A DNA stretch of 64,000 bases, taken from assembly GCF_026738875.1 (NCBI RefSeq), contig NZ_JAPQFJ010000013.1:1-64000 (forward strand). Direction: 5' to 3'. Of this stretch, positions 9,483-18,044 are shown in pieces. The position numbers and the translations under genes were made by a program. The stretch is from Clostridium brassicae. Lineage in GTDB: Bacteria > Bacillota > Clostridia > Clostridiales > Clostridiaceae. A model generated the notes under the pieces. It did no database searches. It had not been told where the DNA came from and saw only the letters and a list, made by a program, of their open reading frames with translations. Position 1 is the first letter of the stretch, and every line of letters begins with the position of its first letter.

Positions 9483-9520
9483 AAAGAAGCTGTTGATAAA
9501 TTTAAACAGCTTCTTTTAAA
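9483..9520 (+). terminator. Terminator after beta-CASP protein
   Basis: Arms AAAGAAGCTGTT (9483-9494) and AACAGCTTCTTT (9505-9516), with a 10-base loop. Confidence 0.85.
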
Positions 9521-9642
9521 TTTATCGACAGTTTAGTTTTTCCATTTAATAACTTAAATTATTTTATATAATAAAAAGTCTTATTTTGCAGAAAATAGTT
9601 TTGATGAGATAAAGAAAAAATATTTTAGAGAGAGGTTATACT

Positions 9643-10269
9643 ATGAAAAATAAAAAATTTAAGAAATTTCTGTTTTCAACTATATTTTTATTTTTAACTG
9701 GAAGTGTAAATGTTTTAGCACAAGAAACATTTAATTATGTAGTCAAAAGTGGAGATAGTCTTTGGAAAATATGTGTGAAATACGAGGTTGGCATTTCAGA
9801 AGTATTATCACTGAACCCTAATATTACAAATCCAAATATGATTTATCCTAATACAACAATTAAAATACCTAATTTAAGTGAAGTCAAAAAATTAGAAAAT
9901 GAGGTAATAAGACTTGTTAATGTAGAAAGAAGTAAGGCAGGTCTTGGACAATTAAAAGCCAATTGGCAACTTTCAAGAGTAGCAAGGTATAAATCACAGG
10001 ATATGGTAAATAAAAGATATTTTTCTCATACTTCTCCTACTTACGGATCTCCTTTTGATATGATACGTAATTTTGGAATAAATTATAGAAGTGCAGGGGA
10101 AAACATTGCTTATGGTCAAAATAGCCCAAGTGAAGTTATGAAATCATGGATGAATTCTCCTGGTCATAGACAAAATATATTAAATTCAACATATACAGAA
10201 ATAGGTGTAGGAGTAGCTAAGGCATCTAATGGACAATTATATTGGACACAAATGTTTATTGGACGTTAA
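9643..10269 (+). CDS. Secreted LysM and CAP (SCP-like) domain protein
   Basis: A 208-residue exported protein. Residues 1-26 form a signal peptide ending VNVLAQ. One LysM domain follows (YVVKSGDSLWKICVKY to IKIPN, about 30-75), which binds peptidoglycan. A CAP/SCP domain occupies about 85-208, with SHTSPTYGSPFDM, SAGENIAYGQ, SWMNSPGHRQNIL and YWTQMFIG. The architecture matches the YkwD and SafA-like proteins of Firmicutes, often found in cell wall or spore coat. The CAP biochemical role in bacteria is unsettled. It has its own terminator and no clear operon partner. Confidence 0.88.
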   Translation: MKNKKFKKFLFSTIFLFLTGSVNVLAQETFNYVVKSGDSLWKICVKYEVGISEVLSLNPNITNPNMIYPNTTIKIPNLSEVKKLENEVIRLVNVERSKAGLGQLKANWQLSRVARYKSQDMVNKRYFSHTSPTYGSPFDMIRNFGINYRSAGENIAYGQNSPSEVMKSWMNSPGHRQNILNSTYTEIGVGVAKASNGQLYWTQMFIGR

Positions 10270-10312
10270 TAATCATTACAATTTATAAAAAATATTAATA
10301 GTATTTAGTGCT

Positions 10313-10352
10313 AAAATAAGATGACAATAAAAAATAAAGTCATCTTATTTTG
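10313..10352 (+). terminator. Terminator after LysM-CAP gene
   Basis: Arms AAAATAAGATGAC (10313-10325) and GTCATCTTATTTT (10339-10351), 13 bp. Confidence 0.85.
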
Positions 10353-10430
10353 TTATTTAAGGATTTTTTTATGGTTATATATAGTATATAATACAAAGTA
10401 TACTATTTAATGCGTAGGAGGAGAGGTAAT

Positions 10431-10940
10431 ATGGTCACTTATATTTTTATTTTTTTTGCAAAAATATTAGAGGTATCTTTGACTACTATTAGAACAGTCT
10501 TTATAACAAGAGGTGAAAAACTCTTAGCTGCAGTAATAGGTTTTTTTGAGGTTTCAATATGGTTATATGTAATAGGAAGAGTATTAAATGGTATACAAGA
10601 GGATCCAAAAAAGATGATTATATATGCACTGGGATTTGCTTGTGGAAATTATATAGGATGCATTATAGAAGATAAGCTTGCTATAGGTATACTAACTATG
10701 AATGTGATAGTTAGTGAAAAAGATAGTATAGAGTTATCTCGTGTGCTAAGAGAAGAAAGCGTAGGAGTTACTATAGTTGAAGGAGAAGGAATTCATTCTA
10801 AGAGAAAAATTTTAATTATTCATGCTAAGCGTAAAAGGAAGAATGATATAATAAAGATTATAGAAAATACTAACATATCAGCAGTAATTTCTATTAATGA
10901 TACAAAGACTGTTTATGGTGGATATGGTATAAAAAAGTAG
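10431..10940 (+). CDS. UPF0316 (DUF2179/DUF5698) membrane protein
   Basis: A 169-residue protein of the UPF0316 (YebE) family. ATG 10431 follows GGAGGAGAGGTAAT; an upstream in-frame ATG would translate the ribosome site itself. Three hydrophobic segments fill the first 85 residues, including LEVSLTTIRTVFITRGEK, which is conserved in the family. A soluble C-terminal DUF2179 domain (VSEKDSIELSRVLREESVGVT) ends TVYGGYGIKK. The family occurs widely in Firmicutes but its function is not established. Confidence 0.85.
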   Translation: MVTYIFIFFAKILEVSLTTIRTVFITRGEKLLAAVIGFFEVSIWLYVIGRVLNGIQEDPKKMIIYALGFACGNYIGCIIEDKLAIGILTMNVIVSEKDSIELSRVLREESVGVTIVEGEGIHSKRKILIIHAKRKRKNDIIKIIENTNISAVISINDTKTVYGGYGIKK

Positions 10941-11051
10941 TATTAATTAATGATAATAGTTTTTAGAATATAGACTTTTATAGAATAAATAATTTAAGTT
11001 TTTAATATGGAGTTTATTTTATAGAAGTCTTATAATTTAGGAGTTGTACAT

Positions 11052-11378
11052 ATGAAAAAAACTGGTGTTATAGAAGGTATAAAAAATCTTATTCAAGATA
11101 ATAAACTGGTATTATTATATATTTCTTCAACACAATGCAGTGTTTGCCATGCATTATTACCAAAAATTAAATTCATTCTTAAAAAGTATCCTGAAATAAA
11201 GTTAAAAGCTATAAGCATTGATGATTATACTGAAGTTGCAGGAGAATTTTCAGTTTTTACAATACCAGCGGTAATACTATATATAAATGGTAAAGAGTAT
11301 ATTCGAAAAGCTAGGTTTATAAGTATTGAAGAATTAGATAGAAGTATAGGAAGATATTATGAAATAATGTTTGGATAG
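11052..11378 (+). CDS. Thioredoxin-like protein (CSVC active site)
   Basis: A 108-residue single-domain thioredoxin fold. The redox motif is Cys29-Ser-Val-Cys32 instead of the usual CGPC, and FTIPAVIL supplies the cis-proline. The ISSTQCSVCHALLPK segment resembles bacillithiol or redox-adaptor-type thioredoxins of clostridia. It probably acts in the cytoplasm as a disulfide oxidoreductase. GGAGTTGTACAT precedes the ATG. No thioredoxin reductase lies nearby, so its electron donor is unknown. Confidence 0.82.
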   Translation: MKKTGVIEGIKNLIQDNKLVLLYISSTQCSVCHALLPKIKFILKKYPEIKLKAISIDDYTEVAGEFSVFTIPAVILYINGKEYIRKARFISIEELDRSIGRYYEIMFG

Positions 11379-11512
11379 AAAAATGGATTATTTAAATAAT
11401 TGATTAGTAGGTGTTGATATGAAAAGTAGATTATTTAATTACCTAAAAAGAGAATAAATAAATCATCTGTACAGAACATATATTATGAATTCTGTATTTG
11501 GATGGTGATAAT

Positions 11513-12478
11513 ATGAATGGCTTTGAAAAACCAATAATATTAATTAGTAGATGCATAGGGTTTGAAGCGTGTAGATATAATGGTGGAATAGTTAAAGATA
11601 GTTTTATAGAAAATATGAGCAAATATGTTAATTTTATATCAGTATGTCCTGAAATAGAAATAGGCATGAGTACACCTAGAGATCCCATAAGACTAGTTAA
11701 AAAAGAGAATCAAATTAGACTTGTACAGCCTAAGACAGGGAAAGATTACACTAAAAGTATGGAGAAGTTTTCTAAAGAATTTTTAGATAATGTTGGTGAG
11801 ATTGATGGATGTATTTTAAAAAGCAGATCTCCCTCTTGTGGTATAAAGGATGTAAAAATATATAACAGCATAGATAAAGGAAGTTCTAGTTCTAAGGGAA
11901 AGGGTATATTTGGAGCAATATTAATAGATAAGATTATGGGAATAGCCATTGAAGATGATGGAAGGCTTAAGGATTTCGATATAAGAGAGCATTTTTTAAC
12001 TAAGGTTTTTATTATGCATGAATTTAGAAAAGTAAAACAAAAAAGAAAGATAAACGAATTGATGGAGTTTCATAAGAAAAATAATTTATTATTTTTAATG
12101 TATAATAAAAGTAGGTTGAATATTCTAAATAATATAATTAGCAAGGGCAAAGTTGAGTGTATAGATGAAATTTTAAATGATTATGAAAATACTTTGAAAC
12201 TTATTTTTATAAGAAATGCAAGAAATACATCAAGGAACAACTTACTTTTAAGTGTATTTAAACGGTTTTCTTATAAAGTTTCAGAGGAAGAAAGAAGGTT
12301 TGTTTTAAAAACTATTGAAAAATATAAAGAAGGGCATATTCCATATAGTGTGCCTTTATATTTAATTAAATCTTATGCTTTTAGATTTAATGATATAGAA
12401 ATAATTGATCAAAGTTTGTTTAATCCTTACCCTGAAGAATTAGTAGAGATGAGGGATTCGGGAAAAGCTTTGACATGA
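11513..12478 (+). CDS. DUF523-DUF1722 protein (TudS-like thiouracil desulfurase family)
   Basis: A 321-residue fusion. The DUF523 half (about 1-150) has conserved cysteines in SRCIGFEACRYNGG, SVCPEIEIGM and SPSCGIKD. In characterised TudS proteins three such cysteines hold a [4Fe-4S] cluster that desulfurates thiouracil. The second half (EFRKVKQKRKINELMEFHKK onward) is DUF1722, of unknown role. ATG 11513 is chosen over 11498 because GGATGGTGATA precedes it. The gene stop is followed at once by the repeat element at 12479. The desulfurase role is transferred from family knowledge, not shown here. Confidence 0.82.
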   Translation: MNGFEKPIILISRCIGFEACRYNGGIVKDSFIENMSKYVNFISVCPEIEIGMSTPRDPIRLVKKENQIRLVQPKTGKDYTKSMEKFSKEFLDNVGEIDGCILKSRSPSCGIKDVKIYNSIDKGSSSSKGKGIFGAILIDKIMGIAIEDDGRLKDFDIREHFLTKVFIMHEFRKVKQKRKINELMEFHKKNNLLFLMYNKSRLNILNNIISKGKVECIDEILNDYENTLKLIFIRNARNTSRNNLLLSVFKRFSYKVSEEERRFVLKTIEKYKEGHIPYSVPLYLIKSYAFRFNDIEIIDQSLFNPYPEELVEMRDSGKALT

Positions 12479-12912
12479 TAGAATAATGTTGCGACTTAAT
12501 GAATAACGGCATAGAAATAGATTTTTCTAAATATATGTAGTTATCCATTAAACCTTCAGTACGCAAAGAAGTACTAAAGGCGTAGCCTTCTAAAAACCCT
12601 ACCCTCACTATGCGTCGTCCATGACGCAGTTCGGCTGCAGGAGTCCATTCCTGCAATTACGGATTTTTAGAATTCTACACTTTAAGTACTTCTAATTGCT
12701 ACTTCAAAGTTTAATTGGCTAACTACATATATAAGAAAATCTTATTCCTATGCCTTGATTTTTTTATAATTAATACAGCTTAACATGCACATTGGGGAGA
12801 AGAGGAAGACTAAAGGATGATTTTCCTCCTAACGTCAGAAAATCCTCCTTTACTATTCACTATTCTCTGTTCACTAATCGCTACTGTAATGTTGCCTCGC
12901 AACATTATTCTA
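12479..12912. mobile_element. MITE-like repeat element A with perfect terminal inverted repeats
   Basis: A 434-bp non-coding element. Its ends are a perfect 16-bp inverted repeat: TAGAATAATGTTGCGA (12479-12494) and its complement (12897-12912). Inside are long imperfect inverted arms of about 72-77 bp (12508-12579 and 12678-12754), closely matched by element B at 24070-24423. Between them is a GC-rich hairpin block (12577-12654). The right part (12814-12912) is a second module shared with sites B and C. The left end abuts the DUF523 stop. The last three bases form the stop codon of the hemerythrin gene. No transposase is present. Confidence 0.7.
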
Positions 12913-13302
12913 TTCTGCATTTATAAGCTTATCTTTTCCTAATATGTGATTTACAATCCAATCTACAATAAATTCTAGTATGTCCATTAAATACTTATCT
13001 TGATTTTCATCAAGATCCTTAAGATTAACTTCATCAAGTTTCTTTATAAAAGCGTCATGTTCCATCTTTTGAGAGAAAAATTTTTTATAGTTAATACTCA
13101 TCATATATTCTTCTTCTGATTTAAAATGATATTTTGTATAACTTTTCAATTCTTCTAATATTTCTAAAATTCTATCATATTTATCAGTAAAAAAGTCGCT
13201 TTTTAATAATTTGTAAGCTCTATTTGCTATTTCAAATAGTTTTTTATGTTGATTATCTATAAGTTCTATACCTGTAAGAAATTCATCTTTCCATTTTATC
13301 AC
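12910..13302 (-). CDS. Bacteriohemerythrin-like protein
   Basis: A 130-residue four-helix protein of the hemerythrin family, which binds O2 or acts as an iron sensor or scavenger through a di-iron site. Ligand candidates are His19 (DNQHKKLFE), His59 and Glu63 (KYHFKSEEEY), His82 (MEHDAF), His119 and Asp124 (NHILGKD). The histidine expected four residues before His82 is Gln78 (FSQKMEH), so one ligand appears replaced. GGAGGTACAC lies before the ATG. Its TAG stop coincides with the end of repeat element A. Confidence 0.9.
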   Translation of the reverse strand: MIKWKDEFLTGIELIDNQHKKLFEIANRAYKLLKSDFFTDKYDRILEILEELKSYTKYHFKSEEEYMMSINYKKFFSQKMEHDAFIKKLDEVNLKDLDENQDKYLMDILEFIVDWIVNHILGKDKLINAE

Positions 13303-13439
13303 TTAGTGTACCTCCTTATGATTATAAAGCACATTCAAATAAATAACCAGCATCTGTGACTTGTTATTTATTCTCATATGCTTAAATTATGTTTTTGAAA
13401 TTAACAATATATTAAAAATATATGAGTTATTATATATTT

Positions 13440-14177
13440 TTAATACAAAACACTAGTTAAAAATAGTCCATGGGATGGTGCAGTATCAGGTGCTAAAGAA
13501 CGATCTTTGGCATCAAGTATTTCTTTTACTTCCCTTGGAGATATCTTTCCTAGCCCTGCTTGTATTAATGTTCCTGATAATATTCTAAGCATTTTGTACA
13601 AGAATCCATTTCCAGAGAAGATTATATCAATCCCATTTTCAGAGGGCTTAAATTGAATATAGAATATTTCTCTTATAGTGGATTTCTTTTTTGACTTTAA
13701 AGCAGTAAAACTTTTAAAGTCATGTGTGCCAATAAAGAGAGAGGCTACTTCCTTCATTTTTTCTATGTCTAATTTTTCTGTAACATGATAAGAGTATTTT
13801 CTAGTAAAAACATCAGGAAAAGTAGAATTACATATTCTATAAGTATAAATTTTTTGTGATACATTAAATCTTGAATGAAAAGATTCTTCTACATCCTCTG
13901 CTTTTTTTACCACAATATCGTAAGGCAAGTATTTATAGCAATGATTTAATATAGTATTAGTGGATATATTGGATTTAGTATGGAAATTAGCTATTTGATT
14001 TTCAGCATGAACACCTGCATCTGTTCTTCCAGAGGCGGTTAATTCTATATTCTCATTTAATAAAGTACTAAGAACTTTTTCTATTTTACATTGAATTGTA
14101 TTTTCTGTATTCCCAAGTCTTTGCCATCCTTTATATCTAGAGCCGTCATATTGAATGGTTAATTTTATGTTTCTCAT
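13440..14177 (-). CDS. truA: tRNA pseudouridine(38-40) synthase TruA
   Basis: TruA converts uridines 38-40 in the tRNA anticodon arm to pseudouridine. The catalytic Asp53 sits in the hallmark ASGRTDAGVHAENQ. Other family segments are IQYDGSRYKGWQ, HDFKSFTALKSKKKSTIRE and GNGFLYKMLRILSGTLI. Length 245 is normal. GGAGACATTTAA lies before the ATG. In many Firmicutes truA follows ecfT in a ribosomal cluster, whereas here it stands alone between hemerythrin and the DUF5050 gene. Confidence 0.96.
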   Translation of the reverse strand: MRNIKLTIQYDGSRYKGWQRLGNTENTIQCKIEKVLSTLLNENIELTASGRTDAGVHAENQIANFHTKSNISTNTILNHCYKYLPYDIVVKKAEDVEESFHSRFNVSQKIYTYRICNSTFPDVFTRKYSYHVTEKLDIEKMKEVASLFIGTHDFKSFTALKSKKKSTIREIFYIQFKPSENGIDIIFSGNGFLYKMLRILSGTLIQAGLGKISPREVKEILDAKDRSLAPDTAPSHGLFLTSVLY

Positions 14178-14444
14178 TTAAATGTCTCCTTTACTATAAT
14201 AGCAAAGTATATTTTAAAATAATAGCTATTACATTCACTTAATATAATAACAGAAATTTAAGATTATATGCAATTCCATTATTATAATTCTTTAGGAATA
14301 TAGCATGGTATTAAAATTATTGAGGAATAGCTAGCATAAAGGGAAGAGAGTTTAGTTTAATTTGTAAAAAAAAATTTTTTATGATAAAATTTATGGAAAC
14401 GGTTTTAGGTTAACTTATACCATATTTAATAAGGAGGAAATACT

Positions 14445-15776
14445 TTGAAAAGACAATATAGAGTTAGATTTAGTTTATTATTTTTAATATTCAGTATGCT
14501 TTTTAGTTTTCAAGGATTTGCCTATGGACAAGATAAATTTCAAGGAAATACAAACGGTAATATTTCTAATTTAGGGTATATTTCTAAGGAAGGGGACTAT
14601 ATATATTATTCTAATATAGCGGCAGGAAGTAAATTATATAAAGCTAAATCTGATGGTAAAGAAGAAAAATTAATAACTGAAGATATACCAAATTATATAA
14701 ATGTAGTTGGAGATTATATTTACTATTCTAGTGTAAAAGAAGGATTTAGAATTTATAAAGTAAAGAAAGATGGAAGCGAGAGAACAGCATTAAATAAAGC
14801 AAGTTCTCATTGGATTAAAGTAATAGGAGATTGGGTTTATTATGCAAAAAGAGATAATAAAGGACAAAAATTATATAAAATAAAAACAGATGGTAGTGAA
14901 GAAACAAAAGTTATAGGGGATAGGATATTCGGGTTTACAATAAAAGATGATTGGATTTTTTATTCAAATGAATCAGATAAAAATAAGTTATATAAGATTA
15001 AATTAGATGGAAGTGAAAAAACAAAATTAAATGACGAAGAATCTATTTTGATTGATATTGTAGATAACGTTATTTATTACCAAAACCATGCTCAGCAAGA
15101 TAAAATATATAGAATAAATACAAATGGACAAAACAATTTAAAAATAAGTGATGATAATACATCTTTTGCAAATATATCAGATAATTATATATATTATTCT
15201 AATGTAAAAGACAATATGAAACTATATAAGATTAAACTAGATGGAAAAGATAAGGTCAAATTAACTGACGAAGGTGTCGGAGAAATGAATGTAATCGGTG
15301 ATTATATTTATTATTGGAATACAACGCCAGACCCTTCTAAAGGATTAAGTTTTGATTCTACAAAACTTAATCGAGTGAAAAAAGATGGATCATCTAAAGA
15401 AGTATTTAAAATAGGAAAAGATGAAAAATCTGAGGATGATAAAATGAGTACCTCTTCTATTGTTATTGTTTTATTAATAGTTGGTACTGCTACTTTTATG
15501 GAATTTTGGAAGTTAATATCAACACATAAGATAACTAAATATGTAAATGGCATTAAAGGGGAAATGACTAATGAGGATGCTAGAAAATATATTTCTTTAA
15601 TAAAGAAGTCAAGAATAGTTAAAAGATCAGATATATATATATTGTTAAGAAAAGGCGTACAAGCAGTTAATTCTTCTTATAAGGTTGATGATGAACTTAA
15701 GAAAGAATTAGATAATACGTTATTAAAAAGAGGTATAAATTTAAATAATGGTTCAAAAAAACAGAATAAGGAGTAG
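14445..15776 (+). CDS. Secreted or membrane DUF5050 repeat protein
   Basis: A 443-residue protein that starts at TTG 14445 after AAGGAGGAAATAC. A signal peptide covers about residues 1-28. Eight or so repeats of roughly 40 residues follow, of the type GDYIYYSNV...KLYKIKLDGSEKTKL; this is the DUF5050 beta-propeller-like repeat. A membrane segment lies at about 340-360 (SIVIVLLIVGTATFMEF). The last 85 residues are charged and predicted to be on the opposite side of the membrane. The function is unknown. It is followed 3 bases later by a metallo-hydrolase, so the two are surely cotranscribed. Confidence 0.82.
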   Translation: MKRQYRVRFSLLFLIFSMLFSFQGFAYGQDKFQGNTNGNISNLGYISKEGDYIYYSNIAAGSKLYKAKSDGKEEKLITEDIPNYINVVGDYIYYSSVKEGFRIYKVKKDGSERTALNKASSHWIKVIGDWVYYAKRDNKGQKLYKIKTDGSEETKVIGDRIFGFTIKDDWIFYSNESDKNKLYKIKLDGSEKTKLNDEESILIDIVDNVIYYQNHAQQDKIYRINTNGQNNLKISDDNTSFANISDNYIYYSNVKDNMKLYKIKLDGKDKVKLTDEGVGEMNVIGDYIYYWNTTPDPSKGLSFDSTKLNRVKKDGSSKEVFKIGKDEKSEDDKMSTSSIVIVLLIVGTATFMEFWKLISTHKITKYVNGIKGEMTNEDARKYISLIKKSRIVKRSDIYILLRKGVQAVNSSYKVDDELKKELDNTLLKRGINLNNGSKKQNKE

Positions 15777-15779
15777 TAT

Positions 15780-16451
15780 ATGAAAGTTGATAGGATTGGT
15801 TCAAGAGGGTTTGTATTTACTTTCGATGAACTATTAAACACAGAGTTCAACTGTACTACTAATATATATGTTATAGATGGAAAAAGTCATATATTTATAT
15901 GTGATACTTTTTTGGGACCAAAATCAATGTTGTTAATAAAAAAATTTATTGATAAATATTTAAAAAAGAAGGAGATTATTATTTTTAATTCTCATTCAGA
16001 TTGGGACCATATTTGGGGAAATTGTTTTTTTAAAGAGCAATTAATTATAGCACATGAAAATACAATAAAGAATATAGAGAAAAATGCTCAAGTTGAACTA
16101 AATAAATATAGGAATTATTGCCAAGGTAAGGTGAGTATATGTCTACCTAATATTATATTTACAGATAAAATTCATTTTTATGAAGAGGGTATAGAGTTTA
16201 TCTATTCTCCTGGGCATACTAATGATTCAGCATCTTGCATTGATAGAGTGGACAATATATTATTTGCTGGAGACAATGTAGAGAGCCCTAATCCTTATTT
16301 AAATAGCAATAATTTTGATGAGTATGAAAGAACATTAACTAATTATATATTTATGGAAGTGAAACGTATTATTCCGGGTCATGGAGAAATTACTGATTAT
16401 GATTTAGTAATAAAGAACTTAAATTATATAAAAAAACTTAAATCAATGTAA
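15780..16451 (+). CDS. MBL-fold metallo-hydrolase
   Basis: A 223-residue metallo-beta-lactamase fold enzyme. Metal ligands are seen in FNSHSDWDHIWGN (His72, Asp76, His77; the middle His of HxHxDH is Asp74), SPGHTNDSASC, FAGDNVESP and IPGHGEITDY. This HSDWDHIWGN subgroup is common in clostridia and of unknown substrate. The gene begins 3 bases after the DUF5050 stop with its ribosome site (AAGGAG) inside that gene. Translational coupling is likely. Confidence 0.82.
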   Translation: MKVDRIGSRGFVFTFDELLNTEFNCTTNIYVIDGKSHIFICDTFLGPKSMLLIKKFIDKYLKKKEIIIFNSHSDWDHIWGNCFFKEQLIIAHENTIKNIEKNAQVELNKYRNYCQGKVSICLPNIIFTDKIHFYEEGIEFIYSPGHTNDSASCIDRVDNILFAGDNVESPNPYLNSNNFDEYERTLTNYIFMEVKRIIPGHGEITDYDLVIKNLNYIKKLKSM

Positions 16452-16540
16452 AAAATATTATGATACAATATTTTCTTAAATGGTGGTTACCCCATTAAGT
16501 ATGGTTTACTTCTAAATATCAGATAATACTTAAATTAGGA

Positions 16541-16590
16541 TAAAAGAGAAGCTAATAAAAACTGAGTTTTTATTAGCTTCTCTTTTATTA
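16541..16590. terminator. Bidirectional terminator with 23-bp perfect arms
   Basis: Two 23-base arms (16541-16563 and 16565-16587) are exact complements with one base between them. They lie between convergent genes, with A and T tracts on both flanks. Confidence 0.9.
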
Positions 16591-16642
16591 TGAGTACCAA
16601 TTACTACAATTTGATTATTGATAAAAAGTGTATTACATTCTT

Positions 16643-17722
16643 TTAGAGATTATTTTCAGCCTCAGTCACTAATTCATTAATAAGTTTTTTTACTGTCGTA
16701 ATTTTATCTAGTTTTTCAGCATTTGTTCCTGCAAAAATTAACCCATTATCTACATCACCATTTACTGCATTTATCAAAGCATTCGAAATGCAATAAGGAG
16801 TTGTAACAGGATTACAGTGTTTTATACAGGAATAACATTTTTTTACTTTATGATCTTCTTTATTTTCATTTAGTGATTTAATAAATTTATTATTAATAGC
16901 TCTACCAGGCATACCCACTGGACTTTTTATTATTATGATATCATCTTTATTTGAGTTAATGTATGCTTCTTTGAAGTTTATATGGGCATCACATTCCTCT
17001 GTGGTAACAAATCTAGTGGCCATTTGAACTCCATCAGCACCTAATTTAATAACTTCAGCAATATCTTTTCCAGTAAATATTCCCCCAGCAGCTACTACGG
17101 GTATGTGTTTATTATATTTATCTTCTAATGATTTTGTAACTTCTAAAACTTCTTTTAATATAGTATTTAAATCTTTCAGATTTGATGACTCTAAATCTTC
17201 GTTAGAAAATCCTAGATGTCCACCTGCATTATGACCTTCTACTACTATTAAATCGGGAAGATAATCGAATTTTTTTTTCCATAGCTTTGTTATAACTGAA
17301 GCGGCTTTACCAGATGAGACAATTGGAGCGATTTTAGTTTTAGTACCTTTTATGAATTTAGGTAAAGTTGAAGGGAGGCCAGCACCGCAAATTATCAAAT
17401 CTATTTTTTCTTTTACAGCAGTGGAAACGAGCTCTGCATAATGAGTTGCTGCTACAAGAATATTAACTCCTAATATTCCTTTGGGACTTAATTCTCTAGC
17501 TTTTCTGATTTCTTTTTTTAAAGCTCTTATATTTGCTTGAAGAGTATTTTCTTCAAAGTCTTTTTCTCTATAACCAATCTGAACACCAGAAATAATTCCT
17601 ATACCTCCTTCATTTGCAACAGCGGAAGCTAAAGAAGAAAGGGAAACTCCGACACCCATACCTCCTTGGATTATAGGAATTTTAGCGGTCAATTCGCCTA
17701 TTTTTAAAGATGGCAAATTCAT
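16643..17722 (-). CDS. Nitronate monooxygenase / FabK-like flavoenzyme with Cys cluster
   Basis: A 359-residue FMN TIM-barrel enzyme of the 2-nitropropane dioxygenase family. IIQGGMGVGVS is the N-terminal phosphate or FMN loop, VVEGHNAGGHLG holds the usual catalytic His, and VVAAGGIFTG and GADGVQMATRFV complete the barrel. The C-terminal part has an unusual four-Cys set (KKCYSCIKHC, then PYC) that could bind a metal or Fe-S cluster. The ATG at 17722 with GAAGGAGTAGATAAC is chosen; a 30-codon upstream extension lacks a site. Alternative: enoyl-ACP reductase II (FabK), but no fatty acid genes are adjacent. Confidence 0.8.
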   Translation of the reverse strand: MNLPSLKIGELTAKIPIIQGGMGVGVSLSSLASAVANEGGIGIISGVQIGYREKDFEENTLQANIRALKKEIRKARELSPKGILGVNILVAATHYAELVSTAVKEKIDLIICGAGLPSTLPKFIKGTKTKIAPIVSSGKAASVITKLWKKKFDYLPDLIVVEGHNAGGHLGFSNEDLESSNLKDLNTILKEVLEVTKSLEDKYNKHIPVVAAGGIFTGKDIAEVIKLGADGVQMATRFVTTEECDAHINFKEAYINSNKDDIIIIKSPVGMPGRAINNKFIKSLNENKEDHKVKKCYSCIKHCNPVTTPYCISNALINAVNGDVDNGLIFAGTNAEKLDKITTVKKLINELVTEAENNL

Positions 17723-17954
17723 GTTATCTACTCCTTCTATGTTTAATGTGAATACTTTGACTGACAAAATATTTGATAATGAAAGTATATTGGAAAATGT
17801 ATAGTATGTCAATAAAATTATTTTTATTGAAACCTGTAGTGAAAATAAGTATTATATATATAAACAAAACTGAAATTTATATCTTGAAAATGTAGTATAA
17901 TATACTTATTATATACATAATTTTAAATTTTAATATAAAGGGGTGTTTTCAAAG

Positions 17955-18004
17955 AGGTCATATTGTATGTTCTTTTAAAACTTCTTTTTATTAAAATATG
18001 ACCT
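17955..18004 (+). other. Hairpin in the EAL-gene leader
   Basis: Arms AGGTCATATT (17955-17964) and AATATGACCT (17995-18004) enclose 30 bases, 41 bases before the EAL-gene start. No U tract follows, so it is not a standard terminator. I found no cyclic-di-GMP riboswitch consensus here. Confidence 0.4.
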
Positions 18005-18044
18005 AATATAATTTATTATATAATACACGAGGAAGGCGGAATAT

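Noticed and set aside
11419-11457. 12-residue ORF MKSRLFNYLKRE with AGGTG before it
   Set aside because: Too short and unsupported; may be chance in the thioredoxin-DUF523 gap.
12420-12656. Minus-strand 78-codon ORF
   Set aside because: It reads through the repeat element and into the 3' end of the DUF523 gene; its peptide is a translation of hairpin DNA with no ribosome site.
17941-18040. Cyclic-di-GMP riboswitch before the EAL gene
   Set aside because: Tempting from context, but the conserved GEMM core sequence is not present; only a simple hairpin is seen.
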